A stretch of DNA of 64,000 nucleotides, taken from positions 372,001 to 436,000 of the forward strand of contig NZ_JBIRXP010000003.1 of NCBI RefSeq assembly GCF_044389085.1, given 5' to 3'. Position numbers and translations under genes: made by a program. How positions within the stretch are numbered: position 1 is the stretch's first letter; every line of letters starts with the position of its first letter. The notes below the pieces were generated by a model, which saw only the letters and a list, made by a program, of their open reading frames with translations, was not told the origin of the DNA and made no database searches. Shown in pieces: positions 17,551 through 25,581 of this stretch. The stretch comes from Isoptericola sp044389085 (GTDB lineage: Bacteria; Actinomycetota; Actinomycetes; Actinomycetales; Cellulomonadaceae).

Positions 17551-17979
17551 GTGAGCACGCCGCAGCAGACCCCCGCCCCGCAGCCCTCGTCGTCGCCCGC
17601 CGGCGGCGGCGCCAGCCAGGCCCAGGCCGAGGCCGCGATCCGCAAGGCTCGCGGCGCCCTCAAGCGCTACCGGTTCATGGCGATCCTCACCGGTGTGATG
17701 CTGCTCATCCTGTGCGTCGAGCTGTTCTTCAAGTACGTGGTGCCGGTCGAGGTCGTCATCGACTACCTGGGCTGGGTGCCGTTCGCGCACGGGTGGATCT
17801 ACGTGGTCTACCTGGTCACGGTGCTCGACCTGTGGTCCAAGATGCGCTGGGGCTTCGGGCGCCTCGCCACCATGGTGTTCGCGGGCGTCGTCCCGGTGAT
17901 GTCGTTCGTCCTCGAGAAGCGCGTGCACGCCGACGCGGACGCCAAGCTGGTGGCCCTCGAGGAGCGGTACACGGCATGA
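17551..17979 (+). CDS. DUF3817 integral membrane protein
   Basis: 142-residue membrane protein of the actinobacterial DUF3817 family, function unknown. A Pro/Ser/Ala-rich cytoplasmic N-terminus of ~45 residues is followed by three hydrophobic helices (FMAILTGVMLLILCVELFFK, FAHGWIYVVYLVTVLDL, ATMVFAGVVPVMSFVLE) and a short charged tail. GTG 17551 is preceded by TACGAT (17539-17544) at exactly 6 bases, so the mRNA is probably leaderless. Its TGA overlaps the ATG of the ThiF/MoeB-like gene (17976-17979), indicating one transcription unit although no functional link is known. Confidence 0.88.
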   Translation: MSTPQQTPAPQPSSSPAGGGASQAQAEAAIRKARGALKRYRFMAILTGVMLLILCVELFFKYVVPVEVVIDYLGWVPFAHGWIYVVYLVTVLDLWSKMRWGFGRLATMVFAGVVPVMSFVLEKRVHADADAKLVALEERYTA

Positions 17980-19193
17980 CGTCGCTCGCCCCTCTCGTCG
18001 CCCCCGGCCCGGAGCTGGACGCCGCACGGCTCGCCCGGTACGCCCGCCACCTGCCGCTGCCGGGCGTCGGCGCGGAGGGGCAGCGCCGGCTCGCGGCCGC
18101 GCGCGTGCTCGTCGTCGGGGCGGGCGGCCTCGGCAGCCCGGCCCTGCAGTACCTCGCGGCGGCGGGGGTCGGCACGCTCGGCGTCGTGGACGACGACGTC
18201 GTGGACCTCTCCAACCTCCAGCGCCAGGTGGTGCACGGCACGGCCGACGTCGGCCGCCCCAAGGTGGAGTCGGCGCGCGACCGGCTCGCGGACCTCGCGC
18301 CCGACGTCGAGGTCGTGGCCCACCCGGTGCGGCTCACCCCCGAGAACGTGCTCGAGATCGTCGGCGGGTACGACGTCGTGCTCGACGGCGCGGACAACTT
18401 TCCCACGCGATACCTCGTCTCGGACGCGGCCGAGATCCTCGGTGTCCCCGTCGTGTGGGGCGCCATCCACCAGTTCGACGGCCAGGTCGCCGTGTTCTGG
18501 GGCGCGCCGGTGCTCGCCGACGGCAGCAGGGAGCGCGGCACCACCTACCGCGACGTCTTCCCCGTGCCGCCCCCGCCCGGCACCGTGCCCGACTGCGCCA
18601 CCGGCGGCGTGCTCGGCGCCCTGTGCGGCACGGTCGGGTCGGTCATGGCGACCGAGGCGGTCAAGCTCATCACCGGTGCGGGCACGACGCTGCTGGGCCG
18701 CATCGCCGTCTACGACGCGCTCGAGCTGTCGTGGCGGCAGCTCGCCGTCCGGCCGGACCCCACGCGCGAGCCCGTCGCTGAGCTGCTCGCGGACGACGCG
18801 GCCTATGCCACGTTCTGCGGCCTGCCCGCCCCGGTGGGCGGCTCGGCCGACGCTGCGGGCGCCGCGGGCGCGGGCCTGGGGCCGGCGAGCATGAGCGCCC
18901 GGGACGCCGCCGCGCTGCTCGCGGGCGACGCTCCGGTCGCGCTCGTCGACGTCCGCGAGGACTGGGAGGCGCAGGCCCTGCCCGTCGCGGGTTCGCGGCT
19001 CGTGCCGAGCGGCGCGTTCCTCGGGCCCGACGGCGCCGACGTCGCGCGCGCCGAGCTGCCCGCCGACCGCCCGGTGCTGCTGGTCTGCGCCGCCGGGGCC
19101 CGCTCGGCCCGCGTGGCCGACGTCGCGCGCGCCGCAGGTCTCGACGCCCGCTCCGTCGAGGGCGGCGCCCCCGCGCTGCTCCTCGCCGTCTGA
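17976..19193 (+). CDS. ThiF/MoeB/MoeZ-type adenylyltransferase with C-terminal rhodanese domain
   Basis: 405-residue enzyme that adenylates the C-terminal glycine of a ubiquitin-like sulfur carrier (ThiS or MoaD) and probably passes on sulfur. The E1-like domain has the nucleotide loop VVGAGGLGSPALQYLA (~45), Asp/Arg residues in LSNLQRQVVH, and VLDGADNFPTRY. The rhodanese domain (~310-400) has ALVDVREDWEAQAL and an active-site loop VCAAGARSARV with a catalytic Cys. The region that is CYRC in mycobacterial MoeZ reads TTYRDVF here, so that zinc-type Cys pair is absent. It converges on thiG with thiS nearby, which supports a role in thiamine thiazole synthesis; MoaD activation is also possible. 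Confidence 0.9.
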   Translation: MTSLAPLVAPGPELDAARLARYARHLPLPGVGAEGQRRLAAARVLVVGAGGLGSPALQYLAAAGVGTLGVVDDDVVDLSNLQRQVVHGTADVGRPKVESARDRLADLAPDVEVVAHPVRLTPENVLEIVGGYDVVLDGADNFPTRYLVSDAAEILGVPVVWGAIHQFDGQVAVFWGAPVLADGSRERGTTYRDVFPVPPPPGTVPDCATGGVLGALCGTVGSVMATEAVKLITGAGTTLLGRIAVYDALELSWRQLAVRPDPTREPVAELLADDAAYATFCGLPAPVGGSADAAGAAGAGLGPASMSARDAAALLAGDAPVALVDVREDWEAQALPVAGSRLVPSGAFLGPDGADVARAELPADRPVLLVCAAGARSARVADVARAAGLDARSVEGGAPALLLAV

Positions 19194-19204
19194 CCGCCTG
19201 CCCG

Positions 19205-19315
19205 CGAGGTAGTTCCGGCCCTGCCGAGGTAGTCCGAACCTCCGCGAGGTAGTGGTCCAGACCACTACCTCGGCCATTCTGGAACTACCTCAGCAGACCT
19301 GGAACTACCTCGGCG
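19205..19315. repeat. Nested palindrome with three GAGGTAGT and three ACTACCTC units
   Basis: Between the stops of the convergent ThiF-like and thiG genes lies an inverted repeat built from three direct GAGGTAGT units on the left (about 19206, 19226, 19245) and three ACTACCTC units on the right (about 19262, 19283, 19302). The centre is GGTCC/AGACC. The design, a palindrome whose arms repeat an 8-mer, resembles the 13809 element but the sequence differs. It may end transcription from both sides, or be a member of a dispersed repeat family. Confidence 0.85.
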
Positions 19316-20155
19316 TCAGAGGGCGAGGTCGAGGCGGCCGTCGGGGGAGGAGCTGGCCAGGGCGCCCTCGCGGCGGGGGATGCGGCCGGCTCCGGCGGCC
19401 AGGCGGCCGGACTCGACGGCGAGGCGCATGGCGTGGGCCATCCGGACGGGGTCGGCGGCGCGCGTGACGGCGGTCGCGAGCAGGACGCCGTCGCAGCCGA
19501 GCTCCATCGCGAGGGCGGCGTCGGACGCCGTGCCCACCCCGGCGTCGAGGATGACCGGCACGCGCGCGGCGGCCGCGATCGCCTCGATGTTGCGCGGGTT
19601 GAGCACGCCCAGGCCGGTGCCGATGGGGGCCCCGAGCGGCATGACGGCGGCGCAGCCGACGTCCTCCAGGCGGCGCGCGAGGATCGGGTCGTCGTTCGTG
19701 TAGGGCAGGACGACGAACCCGTCGCGCACCAGCCGGTCGGCCGCCTCGACGAGGCCGAGGGGGTCGGGCAGGAGGGTCACGTCGTCGGCGATCACCTCGA
19801 GCTTGACCCAGTCGGTGCCGCACGCCTCACGCGCGAGCTGCGCCGTGAGGACCGCCTCGGCGACGGAGAAGCAGCCCGCGGTGTTGGGCAGCGCGCGGAT
19901 GCCGAGCCGCTCCAGCAGCCCCCAGATGCCGCCGTCCTCGGACCCGGCGCCGCCCGGGCGCACCGCGACGCGGCGCATGGCGACCGTGGTGAGCCCGGTG
20001 CCGGACGCGACCAGCGCGCCCTCGAGCGTCATGAGGTTCGACGCGCCGCCCGTACCCATGACGAGGCGCGAGCCGATCTCCGTGCCGGCGACCACCAGGG
20101 GGTCGACGAGCGGGTGGGCGAGCGGCGCCGTGTCGGTGACATGCGTGCTGGTCAT
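19316..20155 (-). CDS. thiG: Thiazole synthase
   Basis: 279-residue (beta/alpha)8 enzyme that forms the thiazole phosphate of thiamine from deoxyxylulose-5-P, dehydroglycine and ThiS thiocarboxylate. Family marks are SRLVMGTGGASNLMTLEGAL near the N-terminus, ALPNTAGCFSVAEAVLTAQL, DWVKLEVIADDVTLLPDP containing the Schiff-base Lys (DWVKLEV), and VILDAGVGTASDAALAMELG. ATG 20155 is preceded by a strong GGAGGAA site. It lies 21 bp after thiS in the thiO-thiS-thiG operon under the TPP riboswitch at 21667. The C-terminal ~25 residues (RIPRREGALASSSPDGRLDL) are typical of actinobacterial ThiG. Confidence 0.97.
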   Translation of the reverse strand: MTSTHVTDTAPLAHPLVDPLVVAGTEIGSRLVMGTGGASNLMTLEGALVASGTGLTTVAMRRVAVRPGGAGSEDGGIWGLLERLGIRALPNTAGCFSVAEAVLTAQLAREACGTDWVKLEVIADDVTLLPDPLGLVEAADRLVRDGFVVLPYTNDDPILARRLEDVGCAAVMPLGAPIGTGLGVLNPRNIEAIAAAARVPVILDAGVGTASDAALAMELGCDGVLLATAVTRAADPVRMAHAMRLAVESGRLAAGAGRIPRREGALASSSPDGRLDLAL

Positions 20156-20176
20156 GGGTTCCTCCGTGCTTCCTGG

Positions 20177-20422
20177 TCAGCCGCCCTGGACGGCGGTGAC
20201 GATCTCGACCCGGTCGCCGGGCGCGATCCGGGTGCCGGCCCACAGGCCGCGGGGGACGACCTCGTCGTTCACGGCCACGGCGATGCCCTGCACCGATCCG
20301 TCGGCGACGAAGGCGGGCACCAGGGCCGCGACGACGTCCTCGACGCCGTCGCCGTGCGGCCCGTCGAGCGGGTAGGCCTCGCCGTTCACGACGGCGGTGC
20401 GGGTGACAGGGGTGGCGGTCAT
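20177..20422 (-). CDS. thiS: Sulfur carrier protein ThiS
   Basis: 81-residue ubiquitin-like sulfur carrier with the obligatory C-terminal Gly-Gly (VEIVTAVQGG). The middle GIAVAVNDEVVPRGLWAGTR matches the beta-grasp fold of ThiS. It is slightly longer than the usual ~66 residues because of an N-terminal strand (TRTAVVNGEAYPLDG). The ATG overlaps the thiO stop (ATGA, 20419-20422). The Gly-Gly is adenylated by a ThiF-type enzyme (candidate at 17976-19193) and then thiocarboxylated for ThiG. Confidence 0.93.
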   Translation of the reverse strand: MTATPVTRTAVVNGEAYPLDGPHGDGVEDVVAALVPAFVADGSVQGIAVAVNDEVVPRGLWAGTRIAPGDRVEIVTAVQGG

Positions 20423-21654
20423 CGGACGGCTCCTTCGGGCAGAGGGTCGGCGGGTGCGAAGCGGCGCGGGTCGGCGGCGGACAGCGCCTCGTCGGGCGGA
20501 GCCGCGCCGGTCAGCTCCGCCACGACCGCGTCGGCGGTCAGCGGCGCGAGCAGCACGCCGTTGCGCCCGTGCCCGACGGCGGCGAGCAGCCCGGGCACGG
20601 CGGTCGCGCCGAGCAGCGGGAGGTTGTCGGGGGTGGCCGGGCGGGCGCGCGGCGTGACGTCGACCAGCGCGGCCTCGTCGATCCCGGGCACGAGGGCGCG
20701 GGCGTCGCGCAGCAGGGCGAAGACGCCGCCGGCCTCGGCGCGGCGGTCGTCGGGGCGCTCCTCGCTGGTGGCGCCCACGACGATCTCGCGGTGCCCCGGC
20801 CCGCTGCCCGGTCCCGTGCCGGTGCCCGCCGCCCGCGGGACGACGTACACCGGGCGGCCCTGCACCGTGCCGCGCACCACGTGCTCCAGCGCGAGGTCCG
20901 GGCCGGCGTCCAGGCGCAGCGTGATGCCCTTGACCGGCCGCACCGGGACGCGGACCTCGGGCACGGCGTCGAGCAGCGCCGCCGTCGCCCCGTGACCGGT
21001 CGCGAGCACGACGGCGCCCGCGGCGTGCCGTGTTCCCGCGTCGTCGTGCACCGCCGTGACCCGGCCCGCGGCGTCGCGCTCGAGCCGCACGGCGGTGCGG
21101 CGGACCAGGGCGGGGCCGAGCGCCGCGCACAGCGCCGTGTGCACGGCGCGCGGGTCCACGGCGAGATCGGCCTCCACCAGCGCGGCCCCGGCGAGCCGGG
21201 GTCCGAGGTAGGGCTCGCGCCGTCGCGCGTCGGCCACGCCGACCTCCGCGGACGCGAGCCCCCACTCCCGGTGCAGCGCCAGCACGCGACGCAGCAACGC
21301 GAGGTCGTCGGCGTCGTACGCGACGGCGAGCGAGCCGGCGCGCAGCAGGGGGACGTCGCGGCCGATCGCGGCAGCCAGGTCCGCCGCGAAGGCGGGCCAG
21401 CGTGCGGCGGAGGCGAGGTTGAGGCGCGCGAGCTCGCGCTCACCGAAGTCCGCCTCGCTCACGGCGGCGAGCATCCCGGCGGCCGCGCGGGTGGCGCCGT
21501 CGCCGGGCGAGGGGTCGAGCACCGTGACGGACAGCCCTGCCGAGGCGGCACGCCAGGCGACCGCGAGGCCGACGATCCCGCCGCCCACGACGACGACGTC
21601 GCGGACGGGCGCGCTCGCAGGGACGGATCCCGGAGCGGGTGCAGAGGCGGGCAT
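20419..21654 (-). CDS. thiO: Glycine oxidase ThiO
   Basis: 411-residue FAD-dependent oxidase that makes the dehydroglycine used by ThiG. The N-terminal dinucleotide motif is VVVVGGGIVGLAVAWRAA (~residue 20), followed by LDPSPGDGATRAAAGMLAA, characteristic of the DAO/GlyOx family. The C-terminal LLAAVGHGRNGVLLAPLTAD closes the FAD site. An unusual GTGTGPGSGPG insertion sits near residue 285. ATG 21654 follows the site GGGAG (21660-21664), which itself abuts the TPP aptamer, so ligand binding can plausibly occlude translation. First gene of thiO-thiS-thiG. Confidence 0.94.
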   Translation of the reverse strand: MPASAPAPGSVPASAPVRDVVVVGGGIVGLAVAWRAASAGLSVTVLDPSPGDGATRAAAGMLAAVSEADFGERELARLNLASAARWPAFAADLAAAIGRDVPLLRAGSLAVAYDADDLALLRRVLALHREWGLASAEVGVADARRREPYLGPRLAGAALVEADLAVDPRAVHTALCAALGPALVRRTAVRLERDAAGRVTAVHDDAGTRHAAGAVVLATGHGATAALLDAVPEVRVPVRPVKGITLRLDAGPDLALEHVVRGTVQGRPVYVVPRAAGTGTGPGSGPGHREIVVGATSEERPDDRRAEAGGVFALLRDARALVPGIDEAALVDVTPRARPATPDNLPLLGATAVPGLLAAVGHGRNGVLLAPLTADAVVAELTGAAPPDEALSAADPRRFAPADPLPEGAVR

Positions 21655-21666
21655 GTGCGCTCCCTT

Positions 21667-21738
21667 CGCTGGCATGACCCAGATCAGGTTCGACGGTCGG
21701 CTCCTACGCCCTCTCAGCCCCGAGCGGGGCTCCCGTGC
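21667..21738 (-). promoter_or_regulatory. TPP riboswitch (THI element) of thiOSG
   Basis: On the reverse strand the leader of thiO carries the THI-box signatures: CTGAGAGGGCGTAGGAGCCG, AACCTGATCTGG, and TCATGCCAGCG. The terminal segment runs directly into the thiO ribosome binding site (GGGAG, 21664-21660), with no room for a separate terminator. Control by Shine-Dalgarno sequestration upon thiamine-pyrophosphate binding is therefore the likely mechanism (inference). The aptamer belongs to thiO-thiS-thiG; divergent thiE lies outside it. Confidence 0.95.
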
Positions 21739-21777
21739 GCGGCCACTGTAACCCGGGCCGTGGTTACCCTGGCCGCC

Positions 21778-22437
21778 GTGACCACGACCACGCCTGCCGC
21801 CGACGCGACCCGCGCGCGCCTCGCCGACGCCCGCCTGTACCTGTGCACCGACGCCCGCGAGGACCGGGGCGACCTCGAGGACTTCCTGCACGCGGCGCTC
21901 GCGGGCGGGGTGGACGCCGTGCAGCTGCGGGACAAGACGCTCGACGTCGCGCGCGAGCTCGAGCTGCAGGAGGTCGTGGCCCGCGTGGCCGCCGAGCACG
22001 GGGCGCTGTGGGCGGTGAACGACCGGGCCGACGTCGCGCAGGTCGCCGGGGCGCCCGTGGTGCACATGGGGCAGCGCGACCTGCCGGTGCCCGTGGTCCG
22101 CTCGCTGCTCGGGCCGGCGCCGGTGCTGGGCCGCTCGACCCACTCGGCCGCGCAGGCGGCGGAGGCGGAGGCGGACCCGCACGTCGACTACTTCTGCGTG
22201 GGCCCGCTGTGGGCCACGCCCACCAAGCCCGGCCGCGCCGCCGTGGGCCTCGATCTCCTGCGCGAGGTCGCCGCGACCCGCCCCACGACGCCGTGGTTCG
22301 CCATCGGAGGCGTCGACGCCGAGCGCCTCGACGCCGTGCTCGACGCCGGGGCCACCCGCGTCGTCGTCGTGCGGGCGATCACGCAGGCGCCGGACCCGGA
22401 GCGCGCCGCCCGCGAGCTGCGGGCGCGGTTGGGCTGA
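21778..22437 (+). CDS. thiE: Thiamine-phosphate synthase
   Basis: 219-residue TIM-barrel enzyme joining hydroxymethylpyrimidine pyrophosphate and thiazole phosphate to thiamine phosphate. Marks: ARLYLCTDAREDRGDLEDFL, GVDAVQLRDKTLDVARELEL with the QLRDK pyrophosphate motif, ALWAVNDRADVAQVAGAPVV, HMGQRDLPV, and DYFCVGPLWATPTKPGR. GTG 21778 is the first plausible start; TACCCT at 21765-21770 lies 7 bases upstream, so a leaderless mRNA is likely. It is divergent from thiO and not preceded by a riboswitch of its own. Confidence 0.96.
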   Translation: MTTTTPAADATRARLADARLYLCTDAREDRGDLEDFLHAALAGGVDAVQLRDKTLDVARELELQEVVARVAAEHGALWAVNDRADVAQVAGAPVVHMGQRDLPVPVVRSLLGPAPVLGRSTHSAAQAAEAEADPHVDYFCVGPLWATPTKPGRAAVGLDLLREVAATRPTTPWFAIGGVDAERLDAVLDAGATRVVVVRAITQAPDPERAARELRARLG

Positions 22438-22438
22438 C

Positions 22439-22520
22439 CACCGACGGAGAGCCGGGATGGGGAGAAGTCCCCATGAGACGGTGTGGCCCGGCAACGGCGC
22501 CCGTGCCACCCTGGGTCGAC
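22439..22520 (+). other. Candidate structured leader with a possible pseudoknot
   Basis: Between thiE and the lipoprotein gene, the RNA can form a perfect 7-bp hairpin (22457-22463 with 22468-22474, loop GAAG). Two further complementary pairs cross each other: CACCG 22439-22443 with CGGTG 22479-22483, and GCCGGG 22451-22456 with CCCGGC 22487-22492. Crossing pairs imply a pseudoknot if both form. A CCGGCAAC stretch recalls SAM-type aptamers, but no known class was matched. It may equally be a terminator region for thiE. Confidence 0.3.
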
Positions 22521-22567
22521 GCCTCGCGCCGGCCCGGGATCTCCCGCGCCCCTGACCTGGAGACCCC

Positions 22568-23239
22568 ATGACCGCACGGACCACCACCCGCGCCCGCGCC
22601 GCCGCAGCCCTCGCCCTGGCAGGAGCCCTCCTGCTCGCCGGCTGCACCGGCGACGACGGTGACAACGGCACGGAAGGCGGTGGGTCCGCACCGCAGGCGA
22701 GCGGCGAGGCCACCGGTCCGGGGACGGCGACCGTCGCCGACCAGGTGATGGCGGAGCAGAAGATCGCCACCCCGCACGGCGGCGGCCAGGTCCGGGGCGG
22801 CGAGGTCACCGTGACGCTGCGCTCCGTCGAGGTGGGTGACGGCACGACGACGGTGCGTTGGGCGCTGCGCTGGGACGACGACGAGTCGCCCGCGGACGCG
22901 GGGGTCAGCTACTACGACCTCGGCGTGGAACCCACGACGACGGTGACCGACCGTGCGGCGCTCAAGGCGTACCGACCGTTCTGTACCGACGGGGCGTGGC
23001 AGGCGGACACCGACGACGCGACGCAGGCGGGAATCGCGCAGATCAGGTGCCGCGAGTCGATGCTCGTCTCGCCGCTGGAGAAGCACACCTTCGCGTTCCC
23101 CAACCACGGCACGATCGAGGTGTCCGCCGTGCTCCCTGCCCCGGAGGGGAACCCCGCCACGGTCGACGTGCTGCCGGCGGAGGGGCTGCCGCTGTTTACC
23201 GACGCGACGGTCACCTACGTCGACGGCGCGGCGAAGTGA
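22568..23239 (+). CDS. Secreted lipoprotein of unknown function
   Basis: 223-residue predicted lipoprotein. An Arg-rich n-region and hydrophobic core (AAAALALAGALLLAGC) end in a perfect lipobox LAGC, with Cys ~28 as the acylated residue, followed by a Gly/Asp/Ser-rich linker. The mature part is beta-rich (EVTVTLRSVEVGDGTTTVRW) and holds two cysteines (FCTDGAW and IRCRES) that could form a disulfide outside the membrane. No enzymatic motif is seen. ATG 22568 has a GGAG site at 22559-22562. Its last codons overlap the OmpA-like gene (GTGA), so the two probably work together at the envelope. Confidence 0.82.
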   Translation: MTARTTTRARAAAALALAGALLLAGCTGDDGDNGTEGGGSAPQASGEATGPGTATVADQVMAEQKIATPHGGGQVRGGEVTVTLRSVEVGDGTTTVRWALRWDDDESPADAGVSYYDLGVEPTTTVTDRAALKAYRPFCTDGAWQADTDDATQAGIAQIRCRESMLVSPLEKHTFAFPNHGTIEVSAVLPAPEGNPATVDVLPAEGLPLFTDATVTYVDGAAK

Positions 23240-23910
23240 CCGTGCGCGGACAGGGCGTCGTGGTCGCGGCCCTCGCCGCGTTGCTCGGCGTGGGCACCGT
23301 CGCCCCGGCTGCGGCGGTGTCAGACCCGAGCACGTCGCCCAGCCCGTCGTCGAGCGCCGCGCCGTCGGCGGACCCGGAGCTGATGCAGCAGGCGCAGGCG
23401 GCGCTCGCGGAGCAGGATGCGAAGGTCGAGAGGGCCACGATCACGGACGAGATGCGCGCGGACTCGACGGTCGCCCTGCGCGCGGACGACTCGACGTTCG
23501 TCCTGGACCCGGCGGACTCGACGACCACGCTGGAGAAGAAGGCGGAGGAGAAGGACGACACGGTCGTCACGCTCACCTCGGACCTGCTGTTCGACTTCGG
23601 CAAGGCCGCACTTACGCCGGAGGCGGAGAAGGCGGTCGCGGAGCTGGCGGGGGACATCCCGCAGGACGCCACCGTCCGGGTGGACGGACACACCGACTCG
23701 ATCGGCACGGACGCGAAGAACCTCAGGCTCTCCAAGCAGCGCGCGAACGCCGTCGCCGACGTGCTCGGCGCCGAGCGGCCGGACCTCACGCTCAAGGTCA
23801 AGGGCCACGGTGAGGCGAACCCGGTCGCGGACAACGAGGTGGGCGGCGAGGACAACCCGGCGGGCCGCGCGCTCAACCGCCGCGTCGAGGTGACCTACCC
23901 CACCGCGTGA
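23236..23910 (+). CDS. Secreted OmpA-family (OmpA/MotB peptidoglycan-binding) protein
   Basis: 224-residue exported protein. A signal peptide (VVVAALAALLGVGTVAPAAA) is followed by a Ser/Pro-rich linker. The C-terminal ~110 residues form an OmpA_C domain: LLFDFGKAALTPEAEKAVAE, VRVDGHTDSIGTDAKNLRLS, KQRANAVADVL and a final NRRVEVTY. The peptidoglycan-contacting Asp and Arg (in NLRLSKQRA and NRRVEV) are present, so non-covalent wall binding is likely. In a Gram-positive envelope this would anchor the protein to the wall. GTG 23236 overlaps the lipoprotein stop, and an in-frame GTG lies at 23242. Confidence 0.88.
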   Translation: MTVRGQGVVVAALAALLGVGTVAPAAAVSDPSTSPSPSSSAAPSADPELMQQAQAALAEQDAKVERATITDEMRADSTVALRADDSTFVLDPADSTTTLEKKAEEKDDTVVTLTSDLLFDFGKAALTPEAEKAVAELAGDIPQDATVRVDGHTDSIGTDAKNLRLSKQRANAVADVLGAERPDLTLKVKGHGEANPVADNEVGGEDNPAGRALNRRVEVTYPTA

Positions 23911-23960
23911 CCCGTGGGACGGGCCGGGGAGCGGTGCCGTCCGGCGGCTACGATGGCTCG

Positions 23961-25568
23961 GTGACGTCTCCCGCCACCGACACCCCCACCACCGCCGACC
24001 TCGCGGCCACGCCGCGCCCGGTCCTCGTCGTCGACTTCGGCGCCCAGTACGCGCAGCTCATCGCTCGCCGCGTGCGCGAGGCCAACGTCTACTCCGAGAT
24101 CGTGCCGCACACGTTCACCACGGAGCAGATGCTCGCGAAGAACCCGGCGGCGATCATCCTGTCGGGCGGCCCGTCGTCGGTGTACGCCCAGGGCGCGCCG
24201 TTCGTGGACCCGGGGCTGTTCGAGGCCGGCGTACCGGTGCTCGGCATCTGCTACGGCTTCCAGGCGATGGCGCAGGCGCTCGGCGGCACCGTCGCGCAGA
24301 CGGGGCAGCGGGAGTACGGCGGCACCGAGGTCGAGGTGTGCGAGGCCGGTGTGCTCCTGGCGGGCACCCCCGACCACCAGACCACCTGGATGAGCCACGG
24401 CGACTCCGTGCACGCGGCCCCCGAGGGCTTCGAGGTGCTCGCGACGTCCTCCGGCTCGCCCGTGGCGGCGTTCGAGGACACCGGCCGCCGCCTCTACGGC
24501 GTGCAGTGGCACCCCGAGGTCAAGCACTCCGCCCACGGCCAGGCCGTGCTGGAGAAGTTCCTCTACGAGGGCGCGGGCCTGAAGCCCGACTGGACGCCCG
24601 GCAACGTCATCGCCGACCAGGTCGCCGCGATCCGCGCGCAGATCGGCGACGCGCGCGTCATCTGCGCCCTGTCCGGCGGCGTGGACTCCGCCGTCGCCGC
24701 CGCGCTCGTGCAGCGCGCGGTCGGCGACCAGCTCACCTGCGTGCACGTGGACCACGGCCTGCTGCGCGAGGGCGAGGTCGAGCAGATCGAGCGCGACTTC
24801 GTCGCCTCCACCGGCGTGCGGCTCATCATCCGCGACGAGAAGGAGCGGTTCCTGGCCGCCCTCGACGGCGTGCGCGACCCCGAGACCAAGCGCAAGATCA
24901 TCGGCCGCGAGTTCATCCGCGTCTTCGAGGACGCGCAGCGCGACATCGTCGCCGAGGCGGGCGCCCACGGCGAGGAGGTCAAGTTCCTCGTGCAGGGCAC
25001 GCTCTACCCCGACGTCGTGGAGTCCGGCGGCGGCGAGGGCGCGGCGAACATCAAGAGCCACCACAACGTGGGCGGCCTGCCCGACGACCTGCAGTTCGAG
25101 CTGGTCGAGCCGCTGCGCACCCTGTTCAAGGACGAGGTCCGCGCGGTGGGCCGCGAGCTCGGCGTGCCCGAGGAGATCGTCGCCCGCCAGCCGTTCCCCG
25201 GCCCGGGCCTCGGCATCCGCATCGTCGGCGAGGTCACCGCCGAGCGCCTCGAGACGCTGCGCAAGGCGGACGCCATCGCCCGCGAGGAGCTCACCAAGGC
25301 CGGCCTGGACGACGAGATCTGGCAGTGCCCCGTGGTGCTGCTCGCCGACGTCCGCTCCGTCGGCGTGCAGGGCGACGGCCGCACCTACGGCCACCCGATC
25401 GTGCTGCGGCCGGTGTCGTCCGAGGACGCCATGACGGCCGACTGGACGCGCCTGCCCTACGACGTGCTGTCGATCATCTCCACCCGCATCACCAACGAGG
25501 TGAGCGAGGTCAACCGCGTGGTGCTCGACGTGACGAGCAAGCCGCCGGGCACGATCGAGTGGGAGTGA
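23961..25568 (+). CDS. guaA: GMP synthase (glutamine-hydrolysing)
   Basis: 535-residue enzyme converting XMP, ATP and glutamine to GMP. The N-terminal class I amidotransferase has VLGICYGFQAMAQALGG with the catalytic Cys (~97) and GVQWHPEVKHS with the His. The ATP-pyrophosphatase domain starts at the PP-loop ALSGGVDSAVAAALV (~240), and the C-terminal dimer domain ends KPPGTIEWE, as in all GuaA. An upstream in-frame GTG at 23907 exists, but GTG 23961 has TACGAT (23949-23954) exactly 6 bases before it, implying a leaderless mRNA and giving the usual family length. Confidence 0.97.
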   Translation: MTSPATDTPTTADLAATPRPVLVVDFGAQYAQLIARRVREANVYSEIVPHTFTTEQMLAKNPAAIILSGGPSSVYAQGAPFVDPGLFEAGVPVLGICYGFQAMAQALGGTVAQTGQREYGGTEVEVCEAGVLLAGTPDHQTTWMSHGDSVHAAPEGFEVLATSSGSPVAAFEDTGRRLYGVQWHPEVKHSAHGQAVLEKFLYEGAGLKPDWTPGNVIADQVAAIRAQIGDARVICALSGGVDSAVAAALVQRAVGDQLTCVHVDHGLLREGEVEQIERDFVASTGVRLIIRDEKERFLAALDGVRDPETKRKIIGREFIRVFEDAQRDIVAEAGAHGEEVKFLVQGTLYPDVVESGGGEGAANIKSHHNVGGLPDDLQFELVEPLRTLFKDEVRAVGRELGVPEEIVARQPFPGPGLGIRIVGEVTAERLETLRKADAIAREELTKAGLDDEIWQCPVVLLADVRSVGVQGDGRTYGHPIVLRPVSSEDAMTADWTRLPYDVLSIISTRITNEVSEVNRVVLDVTSKPPGTIEWE

Positions 25569-25581
25569 GAGGGTCGGGCGC

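Noticed and set aside
22439..22520. SAM-type riboswitch
   Set aside because: A CCGGCAAC tract is present, but the other conserved parts of SAM-I/IV aptamers are not, and the downstream gene is not methionine-related.
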